Under the pieces are notes generated by a model. It saw nothing but the letters and a program-made list of their open reading frames with translations, had not been told where the DNA came from and ran no database searches. The position numbers and the translations under genes are program-made. Shown piece by piece: positions 34,301-45,766 of a stretch of DNA of 64,000 bases. This DNA is from Lasioglossum baleicum (lineage: Eukaryota > Arthropoda > Insecta > Hymenoptera > Halictidae), in assembly GCF_051020765.1 (NCBI RefSeq), contig NC_134944.1, forward strand, positions 7,006,001 through 7,070,000, in the 5' to 3' direction. Within the stretch, counting starts at the first letter, position 1. Every line of letters begins with the position of its first letter.

Positions 34301-35139
34301 TGTCAGCGCGAACACCCGGTACACAACTCGTGTGGTTTCGACCATTTTCACTCGGAAAAAATCAACAGTGTACCTCAAACACCAGCAAATATATGTGCAA
34401 AATCTCGACGCAGAAGGTTCAATGGTTTCCCGTGAAAAAATTTCCGAAAACAGCTTCGAAAACCGGAATGGGTTCGCATGAATACGAGGCTTAGCATTAA
34501 TTGGTTCCGCGTAAACGAGGTGCAGCGACGCAAGAAAATTGTCGGCGAATGAAACGACGCGGTGAGCACCGACGATCAATTTCCAGCGAGGATCGAGATT
34601 GGATCTCTGTCGCGGAGCCAGTCCATTCCGAGGATAGAAATGCTGGTAGTCTTTCCACTTTCCTCGCGTTCTTATCCTAGGTCTGGTTCACAGGCAAGCT
34701 GTTCCAGCGTTTTCGCGTATTGTCGGTCAGCGCATCACATTTCCTCCTCGTTCCCTATTCAGCTTCCATTCCGGCTTTGTGAACCGTAGCACGCGAAATG
34801 CGGACTACTCCTCGTTCCTTCCGAGAGGCGTTCCGCAGTGGTGGTCGTTGTTGGTCGAGTAATATCGCTGTTTGCTCGAACAGGAGAAAGAGAGGTGGTG
34901 AGTGTGGGCTTGAAAAGCCGCCACGAAGAGCCGACACAGTAGCTACATAATGGATTAAGCCACGTCCCCGTTGACGAGCCACGGACCAGGAAAATCCGTG
35001 ACAACGTGGTCACGAGGACCTTTCCTTTCGCAATCCCCTCCCCTAATCTCGGTGCATCGTTCCCGGAAAGGGATCAGAATTTTTTGGGAGCGCAGAAAGG
35101 TAGGAAAAGAAGCGCCCTATCTTCTACAAAGACCGTTTC
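34301..35139. other. No recognisable gene
   Basis: Overlapping 60-100 codon frames on both strands, none conserved by eye. 33463-34127 is likewise without a supported feature apart from AGGGTGACGTGGATCACCCT, a near-palindrome at about 33733. Confidence 0.35.
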
Positions 35140-35300
35140 TTCCCTGTAGATCAAGAGAAAAAGCCCCTCTCCGCAAGAATCGAATCACGTGACGCTGTGA
35201 CGTACGCACGACGGGGGCGGAGCGTGTCACGTGACCAGGAGGAAGCGTGGGAGAACAGTAGGTAGAGTGGGGAGACAAGTCTCAATCTGTGGTCCAAATT
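35140..35300 (-). repeat. CACGTG-bearing dispersed repeat, inverted copy
   Basis: AATCACGTGACGCTGTGACG, GTGTCACGTGACCAGG, AAGCGTGGGAGAA and GTAGAGTGGGGAGACAAGTC match the family in inverse orientation. The segment 35300-35908 shows only short unsupported frames. Confidence 0.75.
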
Positions 35301-35908
35301 ATTTCAGTATTTTAGTGTTTTAGTTAACACATTCGACCATCTATTTCGTGGCTTACCTTCACTATTAAAATGTTTCTTTTTTAAGCAGTTTTACAGGAAA
35401 GGAGTGGAGTCGTCTCTGAATATTACACTGCGCGCTACGATTTTTAATAGCAACGTGTATACGAAAAAGAAAAATAGAATTTCGACTACCGAGAAACAGG
35501 TTTCCGGACGCGTCCGAGGGTCAATACGATCTTTCTCAATTAGGAAGCAGGACGAAGAAGGAAGGGAAGAGACGGGCGAATCGGTGGGCGGATCGCATAT
35601 ATCGTCTGAAAAACGAGTTCGTTAAAAACGCGACGCGTTCGAACGTGGCGTCGTAAAATATTTACGCAACCAAAAATATCGGCCGAAGGGAGGGGTTGTC
35701 TGCATCGGGTTCTCGCGTTTTCCCGGGCGCGGCCGAGAAGAGAAGAACGAAACGAACTCGATCGCGAAAACCAGGTGTTTATTCTATTTTAATAGTTTAT
35801 GTTTGTCAAACATACTTTCTACTGCCATTAGACTGGATTTTATGCATTCATGAGAAAAATGATGAATAATAGAATTCTTAAGAAAAAAGATAAATATATA
35901 ATTATATT

Positions 35909-36123
35909 GATGATTGCATAAGTTCGTGCCCGATTTGAAAATAAAAGTAATGATTAAATTTTAATGAATACAACTTGACTAATCAATTATACATATACAT
36001 TCTTTTCTAATTGTAGAAAATTTGACCATTTTCTAATTTTAATTTAACCAACCTTTAACCAAATCGTTAAAATTTAACCATTGAATTTTATTTTCAAATC
36101 GGACACGAACTTATGCAATCATC
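35909..36123. mobile_element. MITE with ~38-bp TIRs
   Basis: GATGATTGCATAAGTTCGTG and CCCGATTTGAAAATAAAA at the left are matched by TTTTATTTTCAAATCGGACA and CGAACTTATGCAATCATC at the right. The interior is AT-rich and only about 140 bp long. Confidence 0.8.
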
Positions 36124-36822
36124 TAATAACAACATATTATAACTACGAAACCACGTGTTACTCCGCGTCATTTTCGACTTGGGCGCGAAAGAACGAGACA
36201 CTAAAGCCCCTCCAGCGGTAGACCTTTGAATCGAGTGACCACGACGGTGTCCGACCGCTTCTAATTAATTACAGTTAATTACAGTAATTGGTCCCGGCTA
36301 ATGCGATCGCACGACTACACCGCATTCCCCGTCTCTCGTGTGTATGTGTCGTTGCTCGTTAGCCTCATAAATTCGTCGACAGTGGAACGGGGAAGACAAT
36401 TTTTGTCAAACTGTTGCGGGAAACTCTGATCTGGATCCGCGACGGGCCACGAGACCACGCCTACTCGAGTCGAGCCACGCCTACCGTCTACAGAATCGTG
36501 AATTAAACTAGTAGAGACGATCCAAACTGTGTCGTGTTTGGTGTAGTTCCGATCGGAAAACCGCCGCGGGTATGTTGATCAAAGTTTCACAGAGAAATCA
36601 TTCGAGGACTAAGAAGATTTACAGATCGAAGAACAGTGTATGAACGAGAGATATTTTTTATTGGTGACTGACTTCTTCCCAAGCCTCCTGTCGCATAATC
36701 CGTATGATCAGTACAATTTTGAAATTTTAATAATCATTCTATCACATTCTATTTCCTACCAGTGATTATTGCGTAATTTTTAAAAGTCTGTCTCATACCT
36801 GAACACATTATTCCAAGGCTAA
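36124..36822. other. No recognisable gene; two GGCGTGGCTC-type motifs
   Basis: GAGACCACGCCTACTCGAGT followed by CGAGCCACGCCTAC at 36450-36483 carries two copies of the motif family discussed in the findings. Otherwise the stretch is featureless. Confidence 0.35.
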
Positions 36823-37080
36823 TCACTTTTTAGAGGATCCTTCAACAGCGATTTTAATTGTGAACCAACAAGCCACTCCCAATAACACGTTCTCTAAGTT
36901 TTCTTTTGGTCTAAACACTTTTTAGAGGATCCTTCAACAGCAATTTTAATTGTGAACCAACAAGCCACTCCCAATAACACGTTCTCTAAGTTTTCTTTTG
37001 GTCTAAACACTTTTTAGAGGATCCTTCAACAGCGATTTTAATTGTGAACCAACAAGCCACCCTCAATAACGTTTCCTAGA
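36823..37080 (+). repeat. Tandem repeat, 92-bp unit, ~2.8 copies
   Basis: TTCAACAGC(G/A)ATTTTAATTG occurs at 36841, 36933 and 37025, each followed by TGAACCAACAAGCCACTCCC and AACACGTTCTCTAAG. The surrounding sequence (about 36770-37150) resembles 27570-27745, which has a single AAGAGATCCTTCTGCAGCAA copy. Confidence 0.85.
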
Positions 37081-37159
37081 CGTCCTTTTGACACAGCACA
37101 AGTATTAAAAATCCTATTAATAATCTTCCGGTAGGTAAACTGTTAATAATCTAGCAGAT

Positions 37160-37975
37160 TTCCATGTATCGAGACACTACTGTACTAACAGTGTAAAATC
37201 GAATGGCCGTTCAACACACTGCGCAGGGGTTAAGGGAGAGAGAGAGAGGGAGATAGAGCAAGCAAATTCAAGGTATTCGAGCAGGAATTTCGATGCCTGG
37301 GCGAGAGAGAGGCGGGTCCGTCGATCATCGGAATCCTCGAGACACGACCCAGGAAAGAGTCCTGTCGCGAGCCCGCCTCGTCAAGGCTCGAGGACCTCGG
37401 GCAAGATTTATGTTCGCTCGGACAAATACGAGCAGCTCTTCGGATATATTCCGACCACGTGTTCGGGTTGCGTAATAAACGTGACCACCCCTGTATCCCG
37501 ACTACGTGACTCGCTCTGCGTCGTCGTCAATGGACTCGGATCCTCGAGACGATAAACGTCTCGGCAAAATTTTTCCGGTAACAGTCTCGATGCCCACACG
37601 GAGACAAACCCGGCGACGGGAAATCGAACCTTGCGTGGGTATTCTCCAAGCACTATCTACATCGTATAAATTTAACCCTCGCGTGGCCAACCAAAATGAA
37701 TACCGACGTTTAATTTTTACTTTAATTGATTACTACAACTGATTATGTAAAACTTTTTGTACTATTTGCACAAATTCTCAGTTTATGGGGGTAGAGTCTC
37801 GTTCACAGGATCGCGAAACAATTTTGACATGAACTTTACATCCCCCAACACTTTTCGCTGTTATTCAAATAAGAAAAATCCCTAGGGTTGGGATGAGGTC
37901 CGCAAAAAAAAATGTTGTTCAAGGAGGGAGGGGCTCGGATTATACATATATGTATAAGTTTAAGAACCCCCCTGC
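37160..37975. other. No recognisable gene
   Basis: A short GA-rich patch at 37233-37255, then a GC-rich block with 60-80 codon frames on both strands; none is recognisable. Confidence 0.35.
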
Positions 37976-38165
37976 GCTAGATAAAAGATCAATCTAGACC
38001 GCTGTCTCCCCCAAAAGTCCTATTTTTACGTTTACGAGGCGTAATTTGCATTATTCGGCAGCATGTAGCTGGCGCAGTTCTAGCGAATAATGGAAATTAT
38101 GCCCCGCAAACATAAAAATAGGAAATTTGGGGGCGATTGCGGCCCAGCTTGATATTTTATCTAGC
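37976..38165. repeat. Foldback element, 190 bp
   Basis: GCTAGATAAAAGATCAATCT, CCCCCAAAAGTCCTATTTTT and ATTTGCATTATTCG at the left are answered by CGAATAATGGAAAT, AAAAATAGGAAATTTGGGGG and GATATTTTATCTAGC at the right. Arms of about 80 bp surround a spacer of about 25 bp. Confidence 0.8.
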
Positions 38166-39379
38166 GGTTTCGACTAATGAAAAACCTCCGTCGCTGCGTT
38201 ATCGAGAAGATAAAGACTATAAATTAATATATTGGCGAGCAAGGAATGGACATTGAGAGAAATTTAGTATATATTTTTGGAGGAGAACATTAACACGTTA
38301 AAGAGCCCTGAATAAAAAATGATATTTAGACGTGAAGTTTTCAGATACAATGCGAACGTGAAAGCGTTGTATGGGCCAGTGTGGAAAAGGTTCTGGAGGA
38401 AACGTGGTCCTCGGGGAGAGAATTTTCGGCTCGATCGGACACGTAGATTAGCAAGGGAGAGAACAAGCTTGTACAGTTGCAGGGGCGGGTCGCGAGCGCG
38501 CCTTTATTCTTTGCAACCGGGGAGAGCACACAGCCAGGGATAGATGGATGACTGTATACACGAGGGCTTACGGTCGCCATTGCTGCGGGAGCGAACGGGA
38601 ACGAGAGGGAATGGCCGAAAGGGGGAGTATGGGGGTTATGGGGGCACGTTCACACAAAACGGCCACCATAGGCACTGGCAGCTGTTCACCATCCGTGCCC
38701 TACTCTCCACGCCGCTTGCTGTGTTCGCTCTCTCCCCCGCATTCTTAGCTCGGCTTAGCCTCGCCCTTCTCTCCTCTCGATGCTGATCGTTCAAAAGTTC
38801 GTGGCTTCTGTGCTCCTCGATGTTCTCCAGTCTCTCTCTCTTTCTTCCTCTTTCCCTCTTTCTCCTCCCTCGGACGCTTTCCAGACGGATATTCCCGGGC
38901 TTTCGATGGGGTTGCGTCTTCCAATATTTCTCCCCTTTTTCTCGTGCTTCAGACGTTCAGACGATCGTACAGAGGAAATATTGGAGCGCGGTGACTCTAT
39001 CCGTGAAACACCATTCTCATCCGAGAACCAATTATTATCCTTCGTTTCGAAAAATATTCTAGAGCTCGCAACTGTCGAAGATGCTCGAAAGCGCGTCTTC
39101 TTTTCCATTATTTTAAGTGATACGAAGGCCAGAACAACTATTTTATTAGCACTAGAACCAGCGAGCACTTTATGCGATTGACATACTCGTAGGTTGCCTT
39201 ATAATAACGACGAAATCGCATTTAGTTTGATCTCGTATCAGCTTTGTTTAAATATGTACTTCGATAGAGAAGATCGCTAAAACAATTTCTCAGAAAAATC
39301 ATATTTATCATTTTAATGTTTCTAAAAGAACAAATCAGGAGCAAGTCATTTAACCCCCCCCCCCCCTCCCCCACCGCTT
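38166..39379. other. Mixed stretch with GC-rich core, no supported gene
   Basis: 38310-39100 is GC-rich with G-rich words (GGGGGAGTATGGGGGTTATG), a CT-rich patch at 38830-38870 and several 65-130 codon frames without family resemblance. A C-rich run of about 13 (CCCCCCCCCCCCC) lies at 39354-39366, just before the piggyBac element. Confidence 0.35.
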
Positions 39380-39383
39380 TTAA

Positions 39384-39949
39384 CCCTTAAAATGCTGAGT
39401 GGGGTCCTATAGGGACCCCAGAAAGTATTTATCCTTAATAACTTTGTAAGTAATTGTTTGTAATTTTTCATATTTTATGTATTTTCTCTTTTTTCATCGT
39501 CAAGTGTGTTGTGGATGATTTGTCTATTCTAAAAACATTACCGTTATTTTGTTTTTAACTGTAAACATACTGGGATCTCCAGGAGACCCCACACGATTAC
39601 AGATAAGATAAGATCTAGCGACAGAAAAGAAAATATTCTTTGTGAAGAATGTCGAACGTTCATCTGCAAAGATCATAGAGTAGAAATAATAGAGAAGAAA
39701 ACTGTACGTTGCTTGGACCATGACGAATGAAGAGTATGTATATTCTATTGTTCAGAATCTTGATGTATTAATCTTTTTGTAAAGAGAATAAAATTTAATT
39801 TTATGTTTTTATACCATAATTATATCAATATATACATATATTAAACATATCTATTTTTTATTTTCAATTCTACAATTTTTTAACGTGCAGTCCCTTGAGG
39901 ACCCCACATCGTTATTAGTGTTGCCAAAAGGTATACAGCATTTTAAGGG
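39384..39949 (+). mobile_element. Internally deleted piggyBac-type element with perfect ends
   Basis: TTAA at 39380-39383 and 39950-39953 brackets 566 bp. The termini CCCTTAAAATGCTG and CAGCATTTTAAGGG are perfect 14-bp inverted repeats, and TTAA plus CCC is diagnostic of piggyBac. A sub-terminal palindrome GGGGTCCTATAGGGACCCC lies at the left. The frame 39533-39730 keeps the transposase tail: two CxxC/CxxH-like pairs (CEECRTFICKDH and CLDHDE) fit the cysteine-rich C-terminal domain that binds the element's ends. Catalytic domains are missing. Confidence 0.85.
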
Positions 39950-39953
39950 TTAA

Positions 39954-40675
39954 AAGGACGATAACTTTTTTAATATCAGATCAGAGACGACTTGGGTATT
40001 TTTTGAGAAGATACAATTGTTAAAATAATGAAAATGTTTTCATAAGAAAAATCGCAAAGTTCAATAAAAACCGCGAAAAATTTGAATAAATTCAATTTTG
40101 TCAATTTGCACCATGTTACGAGTCGGCAGATTCGGTGATAAATGAAACTATCTTGTTCGGGAGAGTTGTGCGCGATCGTTAGTAACATCCCGTGGAGAGG
40201 CTGTTCCACGAGACGACTTGGTGTCGCAGGAACGACAATGGGCGTCATAAAACGATGGAAAATTCGTGGGCCGATCCACTGGTGTGTTCAGTGATCTATG
40301 AAAAAGCAATCAACGCCGGGTAATCGACGCGATCCGGTCTCTTGCGTGTCTCTTCGTCGAGATACCGAGTGGCGACAGAACGGAGACGAGGGCGCGTGTT
40401 ACAAGAGAGAAAGACAGAGAAAGAGAGAGGGCAAAGAGAGAAAGAACGCACACCGGTTCCGTAACGGTAAATCAATGCACTCGCTCCTCTTCAACCCTCT
40501 TTTCCATTAAGGCAACCGCTTGCGATCGGATCGACTAGACGTTTCCCGCTGAACGACCTCGCTCGACGGAACGATCCGATTCAGCTCGATCTGATCGCGG
40601 CCCGGGACCAAATGAAATGTACCGAATTCGCGGTAGTCCATCGTTCCTGAAGAAACAATCGGTGCATAGTATATA
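39954..40675. other. No recognisable gene
   Basis: AT-rich to 40110, then moderately GC-rich with a GA-rich patch at 40408-40445. Only unsupported short frames were seen. Confidence 0.35.
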
Positions 40676-41150
40676 CAGTGGCCCACGAAAATGTTCGTAC
40701 GCTCTTTAAAACAGAATAACTCATTTATAATTGTACCAAACCACCTGATGTTCTGTAAGCAATTAGAAGCATTGGTTTACTAAATGATGTGCAAAAAAAA
40801 AAAACAATAGTAAAAATTGATTTTTACAACTTTTTTTAGCTGGGCCAATTTAGTTTGGTAAACTCGTATAAATTATATACGTTCTGAAAATTTCATTGAA
40901 ACTGGTTAATTGGTTTGCGAGTTATAAACGATCAAAAGTGGTAAGAATTGCGATCTTTCAAGATTTTCGCTATTTCTACCACTTTTGATCGTTTATAACT
41001 TCGTAAACCGATTAACCGATTTCAATGAGATTTTCAGAACGTATATAATTTATACGAGTTGACGAAATTAAATTGGCCCAGCTAAAAAAGTCGTAAAAAT
41101 CAGCAACATTCAACATATTTTTCAGACGTTATTTACTAATTCTTCTAGCC
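40676..41150. mobile_element. Tc1-like end plus long foldback
   Basis: TA then CAGTGGCCCACGAAAATGTT CGTACGC is a Tc1-type terminus. From 40819 to 41101 lies a long inverted repeat: GATTTTTACAACTTTTTTTAG and AGCTGGGCC through TCTGAAAATTTCATTGAAAC, answered by the inverse strand up to GTCGTAAAAATC. Arms are about 125 bp with a spacer of about 35 bp. Weaker complementarity extends outward to about 40760 and 41150. No transposase frame is present. Confidence 0.75.
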
Positions 41151-41155
41151 TTACA

Positions 41156-41734
41156 GAGAAGTCGTTAGGTCCATTCATAAAACAGTTGTTCCGGTTTAAA
41201 GTGTGTGTGTGATCAGTTATGCTCCCAACTGTAAACATTTGAATTACACGAATACACAATCTGAATGTGAATGAATTTTTCGACGGTGACCAGCCAGAAT
41301 AAATTGAAACGCGGCGTACGGTCGAGGGGCAGTACACGTAGCTCGGCGAACACGACGGAGACACGCAAGAAGGAAACATCGGAGCGGGTCGTTTTGTTCG
41401 GGAACGGTAACATTGTTGTAACACGAGAAGATATTGTCCACTTGACAACGGAGCCACGGCATGGAAGAGAATCACTCGCAGTGCACGTGATGCCCGTCCG
41501 ACCGATACTCGTTCCAGGCTCGTAGGAAACGCTTCGGGAACAAGCGCCTCGCGTTGAATTAAACGGCGCCAACGAAAATGAAAAATCCGCCGTTTCCCTC
41601 CCTCCTCTTCCGGTTCCCATGAAGGTGTTTCGGCGGTTCGTCCGCAACCTTTCAGAGAAATTTCACCGCATCGATCGTACACCAGCGACACTGCTTCTAG
41701 AGCTGTGGTATTGTGAAATGTATTTTGGCGAAAT
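41156..41734. other. GC-rich island, no supported gene
   Basis: A 241-codon frame runs on the minus strand from 41847 to 41122 and an 84-codon frame on the plus strand at 41271. Neither resembles a family, and the first ends inside repeat DNA. Confidence 0.35.
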
Positions 41735-42390
41735 TTTGTTCGAGATTCAAATTGCTTTTTCGGACCTTCGCACCCTCCAGAACATTTTTCAAAAATATGG
41801 GGGTTGTTTTCACCCCCGGAGGCTTGTAGAACCTCAAATACAGCCAAGACAATTTACCAAATGTCTTCTTGTGGACAAATTCTACAGTGTAAATAAAAAA
41901 GAAAATTTAAAAAAAACCAATAAGTGTGAAATTGCCTTTTCAAACTTTCTGGCAATCAGCGTGTTGAAATTAGGCTTTGTTCCTGCTAATATCTCAAATA
42001 CAGCTAAGAAAATCTACGAAATGTGTTCTTGTGGATAAATTCTGAAGTATAAATAAAAAATTTTATTCGAGATTCAAATTGCTTTTTCGGACTTCCGCAC
42101 CCTCCAGAACATTTTTCAAAAATGCAAGGGTTGTTTTCACCCCCCGAGGCTTCTAGAAGCTCAAATGCAACCAAGACAATTTATCAAATGTCCTCTGGTG
42201 GACAAGTTCTGAAGTATAAATACAAAAGAAAATTTTTTTAAAAACCCCCAATAAGTGTGAAATTGTTGTTTTAGGTTTTCCGACAATCGGCGTGTTGAAA
42301 TTAGGCTTTGTTCCTGCTAAAATCTCAAATACAGTTAAGAAAATGTACCAAATGTGTTCTTCTGGATAAGTTCTAAAGTATAAATAAAGA
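41735..42390 (+). repeat. Tandem repeat, 327-bp unit, two copies
   Basis: CGAGATTCAAATTGCTTTTT at 41741 recurs at 42068 with CCTCCAGAACATTTTTCAAA and TAGGCTTTGTTCCTGCTAA in the same order. Each unit is itself two diverged halves (ATCTCAAATACAGCTAAGAA against CCTCAAATACAGCCAAGACA), so the ancestral unit is about 160 bp. Confidence 0.8.
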
Positions 42391-42503
42391 AAAAAGAATG
42401 TAAATACTCCGTATCACAGCAGATAGGGAAACGACGGGTCGGCTATCGTTCGCTAAACTATTTCCTAGAGTTTCGACGAGATCGTGTTGCACTCTCGTTA
42501 GAG

Positions 42504-42504
<1 letters not shown>

Positions 42505-42541
<37 letters not shown>
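42505..42541 (+). repeat. (GA)n microsatellite
   Basis: Uninterrupted GA dinucleotides, about 18 copies. Confidence 0.9.
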
Positions 42542-42543
<2 letters not shown>

Positions 42544-43500
42544 CCGTGGTGGCGCGCATTCTAATTTCTATGAAAATTCTCGCGAGCCAGCGACCGTGAA
42601 ACCAGGGCGAAAAAGAGGAGCGAATCGAATCGGCAGCGTCGGTCGATTGTTTCGGCAGGCTTGCTCCTTCTCTTGTTTTTCGTATTTCTGATTTCCCCCA
42701 CTTGCTCTCTCCTTCTCTCATCGATGAAATTCCAGCTCGGCTCTAAAACGATCGGGGGGCGAACGTTTCGTAACGTTCGGGGGTCCAGGTAGGCAACCGT
42801 GGAACGAGAAGAGGAAGAAGACGGAGAAGAAACAAAGCAAATCGAGGAAAAGAATCGAGGGTGGCCGAGAGAGAGAGAGAGAGAGAGCAGTGGAGAGGGA
42901 GAGGAGGAAGAGCACGTTTCGAAGGAAGGGCCGAGAAAAGGCGGTCTCCTCGGCTCCTTGTCCCCGACGTTTAATTTCAGCCAGTCGAAAGGAGCTCGTA
43001 ACATCTCTGCCGTGTTTAACATCGTGGAGAGGAGTGGGCCTTGGGAAGAAGATGCCCGCGATCAACCCAGAACCAGTTCTCGCGCCTTAAACGGACGGTT
43101 CTCACGCGTACCGGCCCTTCATCATGCTCTCCGCGCGACCTAATTGCCGCAGAACATCGAAACCACGTCCCGATGAGAAACACTGGAGACTACCCTCAAT
43201 CTTTTCCCGCGGATCAGACAGTTTTCCGGCAAATTAGAATACCCAACGCGATTACTCCGCGAAAAAACCGCCGACGCAACCGCGCGAATAATTCGCGCCA
43301 CGCGGAGCGTTCGACCTCCTTCACACTAGCACAGGCCTATCAACGTTAAAATTGTGTACGTACTTGAATAAAGAAGCGTACACCAGACACTCTTTTACAC
43401 GGTTTTATACACACAGCAGAATATGCAGCTGATCCCAAAAATATTCGAACAACAAATTTCCTGTTCAAGAAAAATGTTTGACGATGTTCGAACAGTTATT
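42542..43500. other. GC-rich, GA-rich stretch without supported gene
   Basis: Purine-rich DNA (GAGAGAGAGAG at about 42867-42885, many GAAGAGGAAG-like words) yields low-complexity open frames on both strands. No conserved domain is visible. Confidence 0.35.
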
Positions 43501-43957
43501 CGGTAAATCCTCTATCGACGCAAAAGCCTCGGGGTGGTTCGTTTGCATCGATCGTAGAGGGACACTATTTTTTGAGCTTCCAAGGCCCAGCCGAACGTAG
43601 AGAAGGACAGCGACTCTCCGCGCCTCTTTCTTTCTCATACGCTGTCCTTCCTTGCGCCCGAAACGTTTTCATCGTCAATTAAACAACTAAATATAGTTGA
43701 AATTATATCGTGTTTGGTCTTATTTTAATCAGAAAAATGCCACAAATATATTGGTGAAAGTTTCGTAAAAAAATAAGTAATAATAAAGAAGATTTAATAT
43801 CGGTGTTACATTGTGAGGACGCACGGCCCTTTGAACTGTGCCGACGACTGCGTCTCTCCGCGTCGCATTAGTAGTGGTTCACACCGATGTACCCGAGCCG
43901 AGATAAGAATACTACAGTGGAGGGGATATTTCTTTTGCGTCGATAGAAGATTTACTG
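43501..43957 (-). mobile_element. CAGTAAATCCTCTAT-family MITE
   Basis: The left end is CGGTAAATCCTCTATCGACGC and the right end GCGTCGATAGAAGATTTACTG then TA. Interior blocks (ATACGCTGTCCTTCCTTGCG, TATATCGTGTTTGGTCTTAT, GTGGTTCACACCGATGTACC) match the copy at 21774-22188 in inverse orientation and the split copy at 10171-11095. Confidence 0.8.
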
Positions 43958-43963
43958 TAATTA

Positions 43964-44161
43964 GACTGCGGATCTTTATGCAAAATAAAACATGTTTGCA
44001 TTTATTTGCAGGACACAGGAGCCAAATAAAAATTGTATTCTTGTTTTAATTATTCTATTAAGCTGAAACGAACACATTGGTGTGCTTAAATATTTTTTAC
44101 ATGTCCACTGCTTTGAATTGTACGTACCCATTTTTGTCATAAATGCATAAAATCCGCAGTC
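43964..44161. mobile_element. GACTGCGGAT-family MITE (best reference copy)
   Basis: TA at 43962-43963 and 44162-44163 bracket 198 bp. The ends are GACTGCGGATCTTTATGCA and TGCATAAAATCCGCAGTC. The interior has ATTGCAGGACACAGGAGCC-like and TACCCATTTTTGTCATAAA blocks shared with the copies at 28930-29134 and 166-345. The TA target and size suit a Tc1/mariner-type non-autonomous element; there is no coding capacity. It sits directly against the right end of another MITE (43501-43957). Confidence 0.85.
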
Positions 44162-45128
44162 TAGTTATAATTTGGTATGAAATCTGCTTTTACGAACTAT
44201 CTAACTAATTATCCGTTGTGAGGGATGAGGATATACAGACACTAAATTTGTAATTTTTAGAAAATTGTCTGGTGATGTTCGAACTGTTGTAATTTCTTAA
44301 ATTGGGCTTTCATTTTCAAGCTTGAAGCCTCTACTCCAACAAACTATCACCGATTTGCCCATAAAAAATTGTTGCATTATGTAACGAGTGGGAAAGTGGA
44401 GAAAATTGTCAATATGTAAATTGATATAATTTCGTTGAAAAAAAGAGGTAGAATTAAGTTTTAAAACGGGTCTTGTTCACGAAATTGCAACAAGAAATTT
44501 GATGTTCGTGTGGAAAAATATTCAGGTTGCAATTCTCGGGATAATGAAGTTTCGTAGAAGAGTGCGCGTAACGCTGGTTGAGAATTGCTGGGTGGCGATA
44601 GGATCGGGTCGAGTGATCGATAATGCGATCTTAACGGCCTGAAGGAAGGAAGGCGGCGGGCGCACTCGGCCCGATTCGAGCGTTAATGAGTCATTCGAGA
44701 GGCCGTGTTTGACACGTATCTGGTTCCTAATTGCTTGCTCGCGATCGGCTTAGAGCGAATTCGCCGACCGCGCGCGAGCGCAAGATCACTCTCGATCGCT
44801 GCACGCCACTGTCGGTTCCTCGAAAAACTCGGCAAAATTCCATTCTCTCCAATTGTACTGCAGCATTTGTCCACCTCTACCGTGCAATCTCTAAATCTAA
44901 ATAATCGCAAAATTCAAATGAAGCTGCAAGTGCAATTTTTTCAAAAATTACTTTTTCCTTTTTTAAAAAAGGATGAAAGCTCCTACGCCAATGCAATGAA
45001 ACAAGCCTGACGATTGGTTAGTTTGTTGTTCCTTTTCCAAAAGTGAATGGCAAATGGACTTCTTTCGGTTTTTCTGATATCCTAATATTTTTCCCCTCAC
45101 TTGGCTATTTTTGTCGCTTTTTTAAGGT
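44162..45128. other. No recognisable gene
   Basis: AT-rich to 44560, then a GC-rich block (44560-44830) with a 100-codon frame at 44705 of no known family. The short homopurine stretch GGAAGGAAGGCGGCGGGCG lies near 44644. Nothing else was seen. Confidence 0.35.
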
Positions 45129-45766
45129 CATGAGCCGTTTTTTTTAAAGTGGTATATGTTCACTTTTGGAAAAAAAATGAGTTGATGGTAATTTTAGTAA
45201 GATATAGATATCCTCTTTTTATATTTATAATCATACATTCAATGGAGCCCGATTTCTTGATAAAATTTTAATTTTGATTAAGAATTTTAGCTACAAAATG
45301 TTATCGAAGAAATATTTTCTTTTGAAAGTGGAGTAAGTCCATTTCTAATAATCATAGTTAAAACAACTTTCTAATTGCAATTATTTTTTAAAAACAGCTT
45401 CATTTTGTATGAAATGAAACGAGAAAATTTTATCTCAACCAAATCTCTAGAAAAAAATACGGACGGGGAAATTATTAAATGGCTGAAAATATGCTGGTGA
45501 GGTTTGAAAGGGATGAACCGCACACAATTTTTTACAAAACTAGTATGGAAGAAAATGCTCCATTAGAAGTAATTTTTATATTTCGAAAACAATTTTAATA
45601 ATTGATATTGCATAATAAAATTTAAGAGGTTTATAGTGTCAAAAATATCACCCGAATTGATTAACGTTTGCCAATATAATTTAAATTAATTCAGACGCAA
45701 ACCCTTAAATATCTCGATGTATGAAAAAATGAACTTAAACCACTTTCAAAAATAACGGCTCATATA
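45129..45766. mobile_element. TIR element, ~640 bp
   Basis: ATGAGCCGTTTTTTTTAAAG TGGT at the left and the inverted counterpart ACCACTTTCAAAAATAACGG CTCAT at the right define about 35-bp imperfect inverted repeats, which continue into a shared GTTCAxTTTT block. The interior is AT-rich without a transposase frame. Confidence 0.55.

Noticed and set aside
41122..41847. 241-codon frame on the minus strand
   Set aside because: Runs from a tandem repeat into noncoding DNA; no recognisable motif and competing frames on the other strand.
42458..43143. Overlapping 87-153 codon frames
   Set aside because: Low-complexity Glu/Arg or Ser/Leu proteins encoded by GA/CT-rich DNA on both strands.
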